A DNA stretch of 64,000 nucleotides from Pyxicephalus adspersus (lineage: Eukaryota; Chordata; Amphibia; Anura; Pyxicephalidae), in contig NC_092859.1 of NCBI RefSeq assembly GCF_032062135.1, positions 112,322,141-112,386,140 on the forward strand, read 5' to 3'. Position numbers and translations under genes: made by a program. The notes below the pieces were generated by a model. It was not told where the DNA came from. It saw only the letters and a list, made by a program, of their open reading frames with translations, and did no database searches. Positions 1-16,600 of this stretch are shown in pieces. How positions within the stretch are numbered: position 1 is the stretch's first letter; each line of letters begins with the position of its first letter.

Positions 1-973
1 TACTTGGTGATCACTAGGAAACGCTTGGAGACATTTCAACCAAACTTGCTATGTTCCACTATTACTCGGATACGCATTGAGACCTTAAAATCAAAATTGC
101 TGGACATATGACTCAGATTCATGTAAGTGCACCACTGTTCTTTGTACAGCGCTGAGGTATATTTGTATGTATGAGTGTGTGTATGTATTGCTCAGTGACG
201 GTGTGCCTTTTGCTTATATTTTTACATGTGTAAAGCTAGCTGTGGTATCATCTAGTTTAAAATAAATCCACTGCATTCACTTTCAATCACATAAAAACAT
301 TGCATTGAATTACTAACTCCTGAATGATATACAATGTGTACACACTTTTTACACTGAATTGTGATTGACTAATACTTTTATTCACTAAATGGAAACCAAA
401 TATGCCAAACCTAAAATTGTGTGTATGTGTGAAATTTATTTTAGATAATTTTGTAACTGTTTTGTAACTGAATTAGATTTATGTTTTTTACCCCCACTAT
501 TATAGGGACTCTAATGAGCCTTCTCTATGATAATTGTTGGTCGGGGTGGATGGACCTCTTTTGTTTTCACTCTGCTCGATCTGCTTCTTTACATGGATCT
601 TTGGGGTTTAATAGTTCTGAACCTTGAAATGCCAAGGGCTGAGTGTTTCTGGTTTATTGTGCGCTCTGACTTCCATAGTCCACTTGCTTTATCTGGCCTG
701 GAAAAAGCAAGTGGGACTATGGAGGTCCGAACTTATCTGCAATATATATGTATACAATGGAATTCTCTCAATGCAGATTTGTACGGTGTTCTCATCTTTC
801 CAGGTATATCTATAGGGAATGAAAGAGATCAAAAAATCAGATTGTAATGTCATGTGTGGGTAAACTTTACCTTGTGTCTCATGAAAAACTATGTGGTTTA
901 TATACTCAATGCCAACTACTGTGAAACATGTTTTATGACCTTTTATATAGACATTAAAGTTTTTGTATTGCAG
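1..973. other. Upstream/intron 1 sequence of the tubulin gene
   Basis: No coding exon is recognised. I found no ATG directly followed by a GT donor, so the tubulin first exon probably lies outside the window. The only structure noted is a strong imperfect hairpin at 668-727; a V-SINE-tail-like fragment (tacagcgctga) lies near 141-160. Confidence 0.5.
668..727. repeat. 60-nt imperfect hairpin
   Basis: Arms 668-690 and 704-727 are complementary over about 23 bp with one mismatch and one bulged base, separated by a 13-nt loop. The shape resembles a small pre-miRNA or a short fold-back repeat. I do not recognise either arm as a known miRNA. Confidence 0.5.
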
Positions 974-4043
<3,070 letters not shown>

Positions 4044-4780
4044 CTGGGCACATATAAAACCTAGAGAAGCCAGTAGACAATATTGTGATTATAGAAATAT
4101 ATGTTGTGTTTATGAGAAGTCATTCATGTCCCCCCTCCCTCAGAGATCAGTCCAGCTGTTACTTAGTAACGGGGCCCTCTTTGCTGTAGCATTAGATTGT
4201 GGGCCCATTTAAGGGACAGCTAGTGACGTGACTATGGGCTTTGTACAGCACTGCGTAATATGTTGGCGCTATATGAATACTGTGTAATAATAGGATCAAT
4301 CCCTCTAGTATCTTTTTTTTTTTTCTCTGACAAACATTATTAGTTCCATGCACTACACAGAACTGGGGTTCATGGGGAGCATCATTGAGTGTCTGTAGAA
4401 CATTGGTGGCTCCCTTTCCAAGCAGCCCCACCACAAAGCAATACATGTATGGGAGGGGAAGGTGATCTGATTGTATGGCACTGTAGTGACAATATGATAA
4501 GAGAACACACAGCTCTGATACAATGTAATCATGACATGTATACCTGGGAGGGTCTGTCACACTGTGTTGGGTGAGGGGGTGGGGTCTATGTCACTATAGC
4601 GTGAGATATGTGACACTATACGCGGTATTTTTTATTATTTACAGAAAAAAAAGGTCGGAAAGTGCAGGATACATATTTCTTGTTTTCATTTTACTTCGAC
4701 TTTGGCTTGCTAGTCACGAATACATAGGAAGTCACGACCAGGGATTTGCCCTTAAGTAAAATGGCCGTCAAGTTTAGCAG
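4044..4780 (+). other. Tubulin 3' flank / putative 3' UTR
   Basis: Lies between the tubulin stop and the NET1 promoter. I see no canonical AATAAA here, so the polyadenylation site is undefined. The stretch at about 4067-4112 (agacaatattgtgattatag) recurs at about 5790-5830 in NET1 intron 1, so part of it is probably a dispersed repeat. A V-SINE tail fragment lies at 4185-4295. Confidence 0.5.
4185..4295 (+). repeat. V-SINE-like 3' tail fragment
   Basis: Contains gggacag...agtgacgtgactatgg, then tttgtacagcactgcgtaatatgttggcgc and tatatgaata. This is the same tail seen in reverse orientation in the near-complete copy at 12216-12560. The 5' tRNA-like part is absent. Confidence 0.6.
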
Positions 4781-4959
4781 CCCAGAGAGCGCATGTGTAG
4801 AGGTCTTTTCCTCATAGCTGCGCCTTATTCATCTCTTAGCAACCATGTTCTTGCCATCCAATTGGCTGATGCCCAGTTTCCGCTCTTTTCAAACTAGCGG
4901 TACGGCGGTTGGCTGTGTGACGAACGTTCTGTGTCCGCCGCTTGAATATTGAGCCCACC
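4780..4959 (+). promoter_or_regulatory. Putative promoter and 5' UTR of the long NET1 isoform
   Basis: This segment before the long-form ATG is locally richer in GC and CpG than its surroundings. It holds a CCAAT/ATTGG element at about 4857-4865 and no evident TATA box, as in a housekeeping-type promoter. The whole tubulin-to-NET1 spacer is only 916 bp. An ATG at 4869 would open a 27-codon upstream frame ending at 4952 if transcription starts upstream of it. Confidence 0.5.
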
Positions 4960-5108
4960 ATGGAGGGGGAGGAGGTAATGAAGCCCCCGGCGGACCCTTC
5001 TCCGCCCTCCGATAAAGTGAAGTCTAAAAAAAGAAATGCCCCTAAACGGAAATCTTCCGTCACCAGCCTGGCAGGCCCGACCTCCCCGGACAGAAGCTGC
5101 AGCAGGAG
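4960..5108 (+). CDS. NET1: NET1 long-isoform exon 1
   Basis: Begins MEGEEVMKPPADPSPPSDK and includes a Lys/Arg cluster. The donor gtaggc follows AGCAGGAG and splits an Arg codon completed by 9999. This part shares little sequence with mammalian NET1 beyond its basic, Ser/Pro-rich character. Confidence 0.88.
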
Positions 5109-8100
5109 GTAGGCGCGCTGAAGGGCTTCAGGGGATGGCAGGGAGATATAGGCCCCGGGGGTTCGGGTGGTTCTATGCACCGTGTGTTGGCTTCTTTGCT
5201 CTGTGGGGTGAATGAGGCGCGATGGGTGAATGTGGTGTCATTGGTTTAGCCGTCTCTGAGTGTCTTCCCAATCTTCAGACGGCTTCTCTTCCCGCCAGGT
5301 TTGTGTGTTGGTGAGCAGACTAATGACATGAGGTGACAATGGACCTGGTATAGTTTTGTTACCAGGTTTTCCCCCATAACACCCCTGCATGGCCCTGCTG
5401 TCATGGATAATAGGGGATCAGCAGGCTATTGGCTGGGAAATTCCATCCTGACTAATAGACTTATAACTAAACAAAAGTTTCTGGTGTACAAATGTTTGGG
5501 GAGAATGCAATCATGTGACCTGTCAGTGTCGTGTCATGGTCATCCACCAATCACAGAGCTCTCTATGGAGTGTTATGCGGAGAGCGCTCCATGAAACACT
5601 GCAGGCTGCTTACATTGTATGAATGGATTGTCACAAGCTGGTACAATGTCATTTCCACCATAATGATCACCTTTAATGAATTGATGGGAATCAGTAACAG
5701 GTAAAATTATACAAATGTTTTGTTAGTTTTAATCTGTGATCACTGGGATCTGTAAGTTTCCAAAGTAAGCTTGCAGGTCCTTGTTTGCCAATAGACAATA
5801 TTGTGATTATAGAAATACATGTGATGACTGTATATCTAGTAACGATGGCACTTAGTAGTATAGATAAAAGTCACCCCACTGTTTCTGCCATGTTTGGGCA
5901 CAAGGCCATTTAAAGAGGAAGTAAACTAAAAAATGCCCAAAACCAAAAAAAAAAATCCACTTACATTCAATCCTGCAGAGCAATCAATCGGTCCGTAGGT
6001 TTCTTCCGTCGGAAGAAACAGAATGTCTACCCTTTTATGTAAAGTGAAATTTATGAGTTTAGGTAGACTTTAATAGATATTCTTCCAGTTCCAGGGATCT
6101 TCCTGGTCTGACCCTGCCCAGCACTATAGTATCTTCCTGCAGGAATATAAATCTCCTATAGGAATAAATGCATCGGCATTAGGCAGGCGCACTAAGAGGA
6201 GGTGGGGGATGTTTTGGCAGTAAGATGACAGGCCGGTCTGTACAGTGAGAGTACTAGCAATGTGTTTAAAAGACCAGTAATGGCAGCCCGTACATAATTC
6301 ATGATGATGTCACTTTAAATAAAAATAAATATGAAGCTGACGTTTCCTTTTTTAATATCTGTTTCATGGCTGTCATGTTAGTGCTTTGACATTCAGTGCT
6401 TCCTGAGCCGGAATGTATTTACATCTTTCTTGTCCTGGATTAGTGACATAAGTATGGATACCTGGCAGCCATTTTCATCCAGCGATGGCACCTTCCATAC
6501 TTTAAAGCTTTAGTGGAGCTGTCCCTGTGCTACAAAGGTTAAGTGGATGTTTTTTGTTACAGGGAAGGTCAAAAGAACTTGTATTATTTCCTGGCTCCAG
6601 CGTAATACTCTGAGCCACCCTGCAGACACCCATTTAGGACCCTCTGCTGTGGGCAGTGGCTGCAATGCCATCACCTACAATTCAGAACCAATGGCGCTGT
6701 GTGACGAGAGGGACTGCCCAGGGCATCTGGGAGAAGAGTACATTGCACGTCAAGAAAATGAGGGCTATACAACGTATTAGCCCTTTATTTTGCCCCCAAA
6801 ACAAACAAAAAAAAAAAATAAATAAAATTTTTTTTTTTTAGTTAAGGGGGTAGCCCTAAAGCAGAATTAAAGCTGTACTATTCGCCTATCCATGTTCCAT
6901 CGCAGACCACCGCCATCATCCTTTCTTCTTCTTAGAGAGAATGTTTGCCCATCCTGATTGGCTGTGCCAACTCCCATGTGAGTTTAATTCATCCCTGACA
7001 CACACAAGGGAAGATGGGGTTGTTGGGTTTCCCTGGAGCTGCTCAGCTTTTTCACATTTCACCTTTGTCATCCGGCAGGTGAAGGACATCGCTGCCCCTT
7101 TTTGCATAAGTCACCTGTCTGATCCTTCATTGTGAGAAGTGGGACTTTAGCTCATCTTTAAGTTAGTAGTGCATGTACAAATTGCTGGATTGGCAAAACT
7201 TTTTTTTTTTTAATTTTATCTTCCATATCAGAGTTTGTTTTTATGGCTGTTGCTAATACTATAAATCAGTTCTCTTTGCTAGTGGTGTTTCCAAAGCAGT
7301 TGTAACTTGGCTTTGCCTTTCTGCCAGCCTCAGAGATTAACTCATGTGACAGTCTGTAAGAACCTGTTGGATCCATAAAAGGAATATCTTCTTTTACATG
7401 AACATCTATGCTTTTATCTCAGACAGACTTTTTTCAGTATTAAATATTGCAAATACTTTACATTACTTTATCTTCACATGTAGCGAGGGGAGTGACATTT
7501 TAGTGAGATATATAAATTCTTTTCTCTGCATTTATTTATGTCTGAAGTACCTCAAGTCGTCCGACTAAGGAGCCGGTCACAGCCATCGTCCATTAATTAA
7601 TTATAGGAAGGGTAGGCTCAGGCCCAACCCTGAATTCTGGATGAAAATTTACTTGCTAGCATTGGAAAATGTACATTTATTTGGAAGACTCATACTAGGA
7701 AAGAAAAGGAAATTATTAAGTGTGTATTAGTGAATAAATTACCATTTTGGTTTACAACCTATACAAATGTAAAATTTTTGTATGTTGCACATATACAATC
7801 TCTTTGAAATTTACCAGAACTATGTGATAGAAAGGTGAAACTAAATGATCTAATCATTTGGTATGCTGTTGTGTGGGCCATCACACATAGAAGTTGTTAG
7901 ATATAAAGAACATGACAGTATAATCAGGTTGTATAGTTTGGTGAAGTATGGTGAGTGTCATACCTTCCTTTCTGCTGGGCATTTAGTCAGGTCAAGCTTT
8001 TGCTGTCACTGGTGTCCTCCACTAGTGAGTGTGTTGGATACAGGGTCCCTGTGGTTCTCTTGCTGGCCATCACTTTTGTGTACTTTAGTGATGAAGTGAA

Positions 8101-11100
8101 GGAGCAGGAGGGAACCAGTAACCCCAACAAGGGAAGGCAATTGCAGCAAAGGATTTGTAGTAGTGGTTGGTTCAGTAGCTGCGGATGTACTGCATGATAT
8201 TGGAAGATATTCTTGTAGAGCAGGGGTGGCAAACTCAAATACACAGTGGGTCAAAATGAAAAAATTGGACAAAGTCGTTGGCCAACTTTGATATTTATTG
8301 AAGAAATATCTACAGTTGAGGAAATTCGCTAATGAATGTCAACAGAATGAATGACGCACAAGCAGAGCATTCTGGGATTTGTAGTATTAGCGGTGCATGC
8401 ACTGTACTCTAGTGAACATTTGAGGTTTTTTCGCAGGCCAAATGTGTTTATATTTCTGTCTTTGCTAATGTTGCCACCTCCCTCTTAGCAGAGATGAATA
8501 GTCTGTACAGGTGGCAAAAAATGGAAGAAGCCCAGAATGTCATATTATACTTTGTAGTAAATGTGTGTAATTAGACCTTTTTTAAAGTATATAAAACATA
8601 TTGATGGCCCTGCACAATGTTTATATCTATAGTTTCTTCATGCCGCCTCCTTATCCACTGTCTGCTGAAGTTCTGTGTAAGCTTTAGGTCAATCTAATTA
8701 AACTTTATACAGAGCTTGTTATCCTACACACTTCCACATGATGGCACTGGTGTCTTGTGATTGATGTGCTTCAGGCACCCAGTGAAAGCTGCCCATACCA
8801 AGAACAGTACCAGCTTTTTCTCCATTCTCTGAGGGAGCTCAGCAAATCACGCATTGGGGCTAGTGGTGTTTGGATGGGGGGTGTTACTTTAAAAGAATTT
8901 ATGCCCCTCCTTTTGAATGAGGTTCTGTATTTACTAGTATTTAGCCCCTAGTAACAGCCTTTCAGCTTTTTTTTGTGTGTGCGTTTTTAATAAGTTGCAG
9001 TGGTTGTATTCAGCCACTAGATGGTTTAAGCTGACAAGTTTCTGAGCCAATTACGTGGGCATTCACAGGGAATACTTAATGTGTTAGGCAACGGACCTAT
9101 CATACACCTGTGCAACCTAGATGCCTGTATGTTTGCATCTGTGGGGCAGCAGGAGTGTGTGTTTGTCTGGGAACATTGAAATCACATATAAGATGATGAA
9201 TCACTATTGTTGGTGAATGTATTATACAAGTTGAAAACATTTATTGATATACATGCAATATATTTGGGAACAAAATGACATTATAAATTGGGAACCAAAA
9301 TCATTAACCCACTGAAGGCTGCATTCCAAATCACACTGAAAATGTAAGTAAAAAAATTGAAATCACGAAATTAATTTATAATGTGGCTCATACACACAAG
9401 TATTCCGCTTCTGGGTTGTGGTCCTGTCCAGCTCTGTCTCCTGGTATCATTGAGACTGTACTGGGTGACACTGCAAACCTACTTGTGAAGGCACAAACGA
9501 ATGGGCGATTCTGGAGGATCTGGACTACCTGTGCAAACCGAGTGAGCTGCAGGTACCGCCTCGTGCTATTGTACGGTATCAGTAGTGACAAGAGCGACAA
9601 TAAAATGCAGGACTAATAAAGAGTCAGCAACTAGGTATACTTCAACACATATAGATAAGATTATTTACAATACATTATGTTCATACTGTATGTCAAACAT
9701 GAAAAGAATGTAGAATACAAACATGAAGTGAATATTCTATGTAATGGGCCATCTGCAACTCTGCAGGTTTAATTCAGTATGAGCTAGGAAGCAGAAGAAG
9801 GGCTCGAGAGGTGCTGATGGAAGGAAAGTATGGTCATTTGTGTGAGCTTGGCATTCTGAGTGGGTACATTGAAAACGTGGTTCTTGGGTGATAACGTGCT
9901 AATAAAGTCCTAATTATACCTTTTTATTCTTTTTTACTTACAATTGTTTTCGTATTTTTTTTTGTCTGATCTAATTTCTGGCTACTTCTCTTTTTCAGAC
10001 ATTCCCTAAGAAGAGGAAGCTCTTTTACATTCCTGACCCCTGGGACACAATGGGATTTTACTCTGGTTAGTGCTGTTTGATTGTATTTACATTGCAGGCA
10101 TTCTTCAGTTTCTTCATATTTCTCTTCAGACTATTAGTAGTTTTTGGGGCACACTCAAATTTTTCACTAGTGAATGTGTGTATTAACGGTAAGACAATAA
10201 ATGGTTACTATTCACCATGGCTCTGTAATGCAGAGAATCCACCTTCCTGAAGTCTCTTTAGCAACCAGCAGTGTTGGACACAGCGATGGAGGGGTTGGCA
10301 GGAGGAATCATAGAGTGGAGGACTGGGAGTTTTAATCTGTGTATAAGGTGGCTTCAAGGAATGATTTATTTGAATTAGAGTGCTGTGTGCAGCATGAGGG
10401 ATGATGATTAAAATTTCAAACATCTAAACACATCTAACTCCTAATAAATAATTCCTGGAAACTCATTACGAACTTGGCATTTTGGTGTGTTGTGTATGTG
10501 CACTGCGGTATGACCATAAACTTGCCGTATTCTTTGGGTTGAAGGTAGTCCTTTACCATGTGTTGTGATTACCTTAGCTCACTGATATGTTCTTCAAAAG
10601 GACTGGTGTTCCAATACTTTAACGAACATATTGTTTGTTAACTTGCGGCAAAATGTATGTTATTGCAATGTACATCAGTAGATTTTTGTATTTTAGCCCT
10701 TGGTGTCTACCCACAGTGAAAGCATGCAATGCATTAGGCTATGTACACACGTTCAATAATTGTTGTTGGAAAGGATCTTTCACGATCATTTCCAACGACA
10801 AACGACTGCACAATGCATGAACAGTGCTGTACATACAGCCCAGTTCTGCTCTACGGAGGGGGAGAACGATGGAGCGGCACCCGCTGATCTCTCTCCTCTT
10901 TACTTGCATTGCGATCGTTCATCGCCCATCTTCCGTGCCTCTGCCAAGGATGGTCGTACGGACGATGAACGACAAGAGCTGTACACACGCCAGATTATTG
11001 TCCAATAGCAGCCCTGAGGCGATTATCGGACGAGAACTATTGTACGTGTGTAGCTAGCCTTACTTTGTGTCTGTCTGCGTAGATACCTAGGTTTACCAAT

Positions 11101-13638
11101 TCATTTTTGCAGATAATCAGCTGCTGATAACTCATCGTCTGTTATTGACCAGGGACTAATTGTAGGTAAAGGTGTGTCAATGCCGTGTGTCTGACTTAAT
11201 AAATATAAAAACATTGATAGCTAACTTTTGTTGAAACTTATGAAAAAACTTGGCATATGTGAGGCCTTTATTAGACAGAGGGTTTTGTGTAACCCTGGTG
11301 CTAACAGGATTGTATAACTTAATTTTATCTTTCATGTATGTACACCCTTTTTGGCTGTGTTACTTTGTGTAATATAATGACAAACAGCTGTAAGCTTATT
11401 GTAACAATAAATTGTAGTGATGTGTGAAGTGAAGAAAGAATTTACTTGCCTCTTTAAAAGTCCCAAACAAAGCCAGATGTGGTCTTGCGAGTGATTTAAC
11501 AGACATGTTTAGTCTTGCGTCTTACGTATTGTGTTTTGCTATGTGGGTATGGATGGCCTCTACAGCAGTGCTAGAGCTTCATCTTTTTATTTATTTATTT
11601 ATTTTTTTTCTTCACAAGTGTGATTGTAGAACTTATGTGTACCTGTACAACTGTGTGATAAATCTATTTTTCAGTAGAACATATTTTCTTTAGAATTATC
11701 AGTTTACCTTTGCTACTGTTTTCTATTTATGAGTGACGTATAATATGGACTTTTTGTTCTATTTGCTTTTAGAAGAGGAAGCGCAGGGAAAAGGATGATG
11801 ACTCTTTCAGCCTCTGCAGCTTTGATCTTAAGGTAAAAAGATCTTCTGTATGCTATAGTCAAGGTCTGACGTATGTCAGGTCAGGTTGCCAAAATACATA
11901 ATTACATTATCTGATATACAGCTCTCCTTTGGCTCAAACAAACCAAAGTCATGCTTCAGAATTTTGCTTTGTGCTTCAATGCTATTAGCATATGTATGAT
12001 TAAGAACAGAGTTTCTTTTTCCTTGATCTAATATCACAAAAGGCTCCCTACCTACAACCGCTGTCCTGTAAACAATGGATCCACTGTCTGTGATTCTTTA
12101 AATGACTGCAGTCTGGATTTGTGTGGACATTTAATATCACTTTGCTTTGTGAGGGAGAATGTACTGACAGGTGATCACAGGTAGACTGTCTCATTGCATC
12201 TTGATAAATTCCCATATTATTATTATTATACAGTATTTATATAGCGTCATCATATTACGCAGCGCTGTACAAAGTCCATAGTCGTGTCACTAACTGTCCC
12301 TCAAAGGAGCTCACAATCTAATGTTCCTACCATAGTCATATGTGATTAATGTAGTTTAAGGTCAATTGTTAGGGAGAAGCCAATTAACCCAACTGCATGT
12401 TTTTGGGATGTGGGAGGAAACCGGAGTACCCAGAGGAAACCCACGCAGATATAAGGAGAACCTGCAAACTCCATGCAGATAATGTCCTGGCTGGGGAATC
12501 GAACCTGGGACCTAGTGCTGCAAAGGCCGGAGTGCTAACCCCTGAGCCACCATGCTGCCCGTAGAGATTCTAGCAGGGCAGTTTTAGTCTTAGACCAGAT
12601 TACTAACAATATAATTTTTTTTTTTATTCCATTGGGGACCATCTTTTGAATTTGTTGGTTGTGTGCCTCAAACTGGCCTTTGCTTTCTGATCAGGCAAAT
12701 AGCATAACAAAAAGCAAATCTGATTTTTCATCAGGCAAATAGAGTTCAAGAATGGCAGCCATAAGCCTTTTTATGCTACTACAGCCATATTTATTTGTGC
12801 TCATGGCATTTAAAGTTCCTAATTTACACTCAATGTTCCCATTTAGGGCTTGCTTGATAGCCGCTCTTTTGCTGCTAGTATTCTTTCATGCCAAACTATA
12901 AAAAAAAAATACCTAGAACTGTAGAGAACTGATTTTCTCTGGTTTCTATGATAAAGCATTGGGTGCAGAGTGATTAGTTGCCAGGCTGAAACATTGTAAC
13001 ATGGTTGTTAACTGTCCTTGGCCTGGTGTAAGCTCTGTTGGGTTATGCAGGACTTTTTCCTCCGGCTGGCAGAAGGCCCCTGAAAATGTAACTAGCAGCC
13101 ATGGATAATTGGGCAGAGTTAAAAAAGTAAATTTGTTGCTGTGCCCTATTTAAGAGAAGTAACAGATGTGCTGAAAATTGGATATCGCTGATTCTGGCCA
13201 AAAGAAACTTGTGTTACTATACTGGAATTTGGAATTTTTTATGGAAAGGTGTCCCTAATAGAAATGTTATTTTAAATTACAGTATACAAACAGAATTCCT
13301 GAAACTCAAGAGAATATTTAGGATTATTTAAATACTTGGGTTTTTTTTTCTTGTAAATTTTTATTTTCTATAAGGTTACAAAAATAGCAAACAATGGTTT
13401 ATAATCACCAAAGAGAAATATAAACAAGATGGTTTTATATGCAAGAATCTGGGACATAACATGCCCTCTGGTAGGGAATAATGCAGAAAGGGGTAACAGA
13501 TGGCGATAAAATATTAACTAGAAACTTATTAGAATGTTCTTTGTGTAAATTAAAATATTAGTGTGTGTAAAATAGTCCTTAGTGGTACCCAATACTTTGA
13601 AAAGTTTTTCAAGCTATTAAAGTGAATTGTGCCCAGAT

Positions 13639-13671
<33 letters not shown>

Positions 13672-16600
13672 TCTGAAAAAGCAGTAAAAGCACTTTACAA
13701 CAACCTCTCACCTATGTTAACTCTATGTATTCTAGAGAAAGGTGTCCTTGAAATTCCAAATGGGGCACAAACCTTTCAGACCTAAAACTTGAACAAACAA
13801 TCCAGTGCGGCTCCTGGGGACTAGCACCTTGCCAGCTGATCGGCTGCTTGTACCACAGCACACAGTACTTAACCAGCATTTGTAGATTTGACACTGAGCG
13901 TTACTGAACTACTTACTGCTTCTTTCCTTCATTCTCCATTGGGATGCCAAAGTTAGACGTTACATGCAGCGTCTCCACACAGGCACGGGCTCACCGGCAT
14001 GAGAAAACCGTAACTTCACCACCATTCTGAACACAGCCTAATTCTTTCTCTGTTACTTTCTAATGCAAGGGAATCTTGGCAGGCTGGCAGCCCTCTACTA
14101 AAAACACATTAGATGGTTTCTAAACTGCTGGAAACCTATTGAAACTTCAGTCTTTGTTATGAATTTTGAGGTCAGATGGTTTGTTCAGAAGCTCAATTGT
14201 ACCTTGAACTAAAGATTTTGGGTGTTATATCCATGCAATCCTCTCTTTCTATAATTTTGATTGCAATCCTTTAATCAGGGGGTCATTTAGGTTCATGATT
14301 TTTAGCCCTGTTTGTTTACAAGTCTCTCCCTTAACCACCTGAGCGTTACACTGAGGTCTAGATTTCTGTACCAAAAGTGATCCACTGTTTTTCATGAAAT
14401 TTTTTTTATAAATTGTAGACCTGTAACTTACAGAAATATGTCCGAACAGGGGTTCTAGTAGATAATATGAATATAANNNNNNNNNNNNNNNNNNNNNNNN
14501 NNNNNNNNNNNNNNNNNNNNNNNNNNNNNNNNNNNNNNNNNNNNNNNNNNNNNNNNNNNNNNNNNNNNNNNNNNNNNNNNNNNNNNNNNNNNNNNNNNNN
14601 NNNNNNNNNNNNNNNNNNNNNNNNNNNNNNNNNNNNNNNNNNNNNNNNNNNNNNNNNNNNNNNNNNNNNNNNNNNNNNNNNNNNNNNNNNNNNNNNNNNN
14701 NNNNNNNNNNNNNNNNNNNNNNNNNNNNNNNNNNNNNNNNNNNNNNNNNNNNNNNNNNNNNNNNNNNNNNNNNNNNNNNNNNNNNNNNNNNNNNNNNNNN
14801 NNNNNNNNNNNNNNNNNNNNNNNNNNNNNNNNNNNNNNNNNNNNNNNNNNNNNNNNNNNNNNNNNNNNNNNNNNNNNNNNNNNNNNNNNNNNNNNNNNNN
14901 NNNNNNNNNNNNNNNNNNNNNNNNNNNNNNNNNNNNNNNNNNNNNNNNNNNNNNNNNNNNNNNNNNNNNNNNNNNNNNNNNNNNNNNNNNNNNNNNNNNN
15001 NNNNNNNNNNNNNNNNNNNNNNNNNNNNNNNNNNNNNNNNNNNNNNNNNNNNNNNNNNNNNNNNNNNNNNNNNNNNNNNNNNNNNNNNNNNNNNNNNNNN
15101 NNNNNNNNNNNNNNNNNNNNNNNNNNNNNNNNNNNNNNNNNNNNNNNNNNNNNNNNNNNNNNNNNNNNNNNNNNNNNNNNNNNNNNNNNNNNNNNNNNNN
15201 NNNNNNNNNNNNNNNNNNNNNNNNNNNNNNNNNNNNAAACTCAAACCTCACCCAAAACAAACAAAATACACTTACCTTCAATCCCGCAAAGCAGTCGATT
15301 GGTCCGGAGGTCTCTTCCATCGGGTCCGGCGTTGTCCCGGCATCAGTCGGCGGGCGTGTTGGGCATTGGGTGCAGAGTGATTAGTTGCCAGGCTGAAACA
15401 TTGTAACATGGTTGTTAGCTGTGCTCAGCCTGGTGTAAGCTCTGTCCTTCAGGTTATGCAGGACTTTTTCCTCTGGCTGGCAGAAGGCCCCTGGAAATGT
15501 AACTAGCAGCCCTGGATGATTGGGCAGAGTTAAAAAAAAGTAAATTTGTTGCTGTGCCCTATTTGAGTGAAGTAAATCCCTCCCGGGATGCGTGACGTAG
15601 GTATCCCGGGAGGCTTTGCGCTCCCATTTCATTATCTTGGCGATGTAGAATTAGGAGATGGTGCTGCACCACTAACCTTTTATCTTACATAAAAGGGTTG
15701 TCTACCCATTGAGTTTAGGTACGCTTATCTTTAGCTACTCTAGCTTCTAATTATATATGAGATCGGTTACCCTGTGTTGTGTGTGTTTTGTCATACAAAA
15801 GCATGTACTAACACAACCAGTTGTAAGTAGTGAGTTATAATATGTAGACAGAATTCTGAAATTCTCACGCTGGCTTCCTGTATCTCAGCATTAATTTTTA
15901 TGGCTGTGAATATTTTTCTCCTGAGTAAAGTCACATTCATTATACTACTCTGCCACTTTAAAAAATGACTAATTTCAATGTTTACTTTTTTATAAGGTAC
16001 TACCCTTGTTTCTTGGCAACAATATCCAACACATATTAGAGATAATATCAGGCAAATACTCCTACTCCCTTTTTGCTAAGGCATTATAGAGTTAAAGTGT
16101 AGATAATTTTTTTTTTCTATTTTTATGTTCAGTCTAAGGGTGACCAGAAAAGTGGCGTATACACTATGTCGCTTTATATAGTATGTTGACATTCCCTTAT
16201 GAACATAGAACATTGTGTGTAATATTACCCAGAGCAATTAATAGGATTGAAGGACCAAGCCCCTGTTTGTGCTGGGCAAACATCTAAAGGGTTTTTAGTG
16301 GGTGCCAGGAGCAAAATTTTACAATGTGAAACTTTTGTGTAGTTGTGGTCAGGTGGCCAATCTCGTTCATCAAATTACATTTGAATGGATTGTTTTTGAA
16401 ACCCCCGAGGTATTCTCATGTATGATGTCTGATGTTTTTTTGATATTTCCACCTAACATATTCACCTGCCAGAGAGGACTAGGACTAAAGATTCACTTTA
16501 TCATAAAACTTCAGTCACATGAGTAAATACAAAATTGAAATATCTGGATTTGTGATCCCGTGCAGCCAGTCTTGTAATCTTCAAACAATTTTCACACTAC

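Larger units (their letters stand above)
5109..9998 (+). other. NET1 intron 1
   Basis: 4.9-kb intron with no exon recognised. It contains TTAA-flanked MITE-like elements at 5910-6073 and 6867-7161, a hAT-like element at about 8221-8484, a poly(A)/poly(T)-rich patch at 6805-6840, and a more GC-rich unique stretch at about 9390-9590. The short open frames here show no family resemblance. Confidence 0.7.

Noticed and set aside
14249..15384. Open frames of about 300 codons spanning the N run, on both strands
   Set aside because: They consist almost wholly of undetermined bases; no coding evidence.
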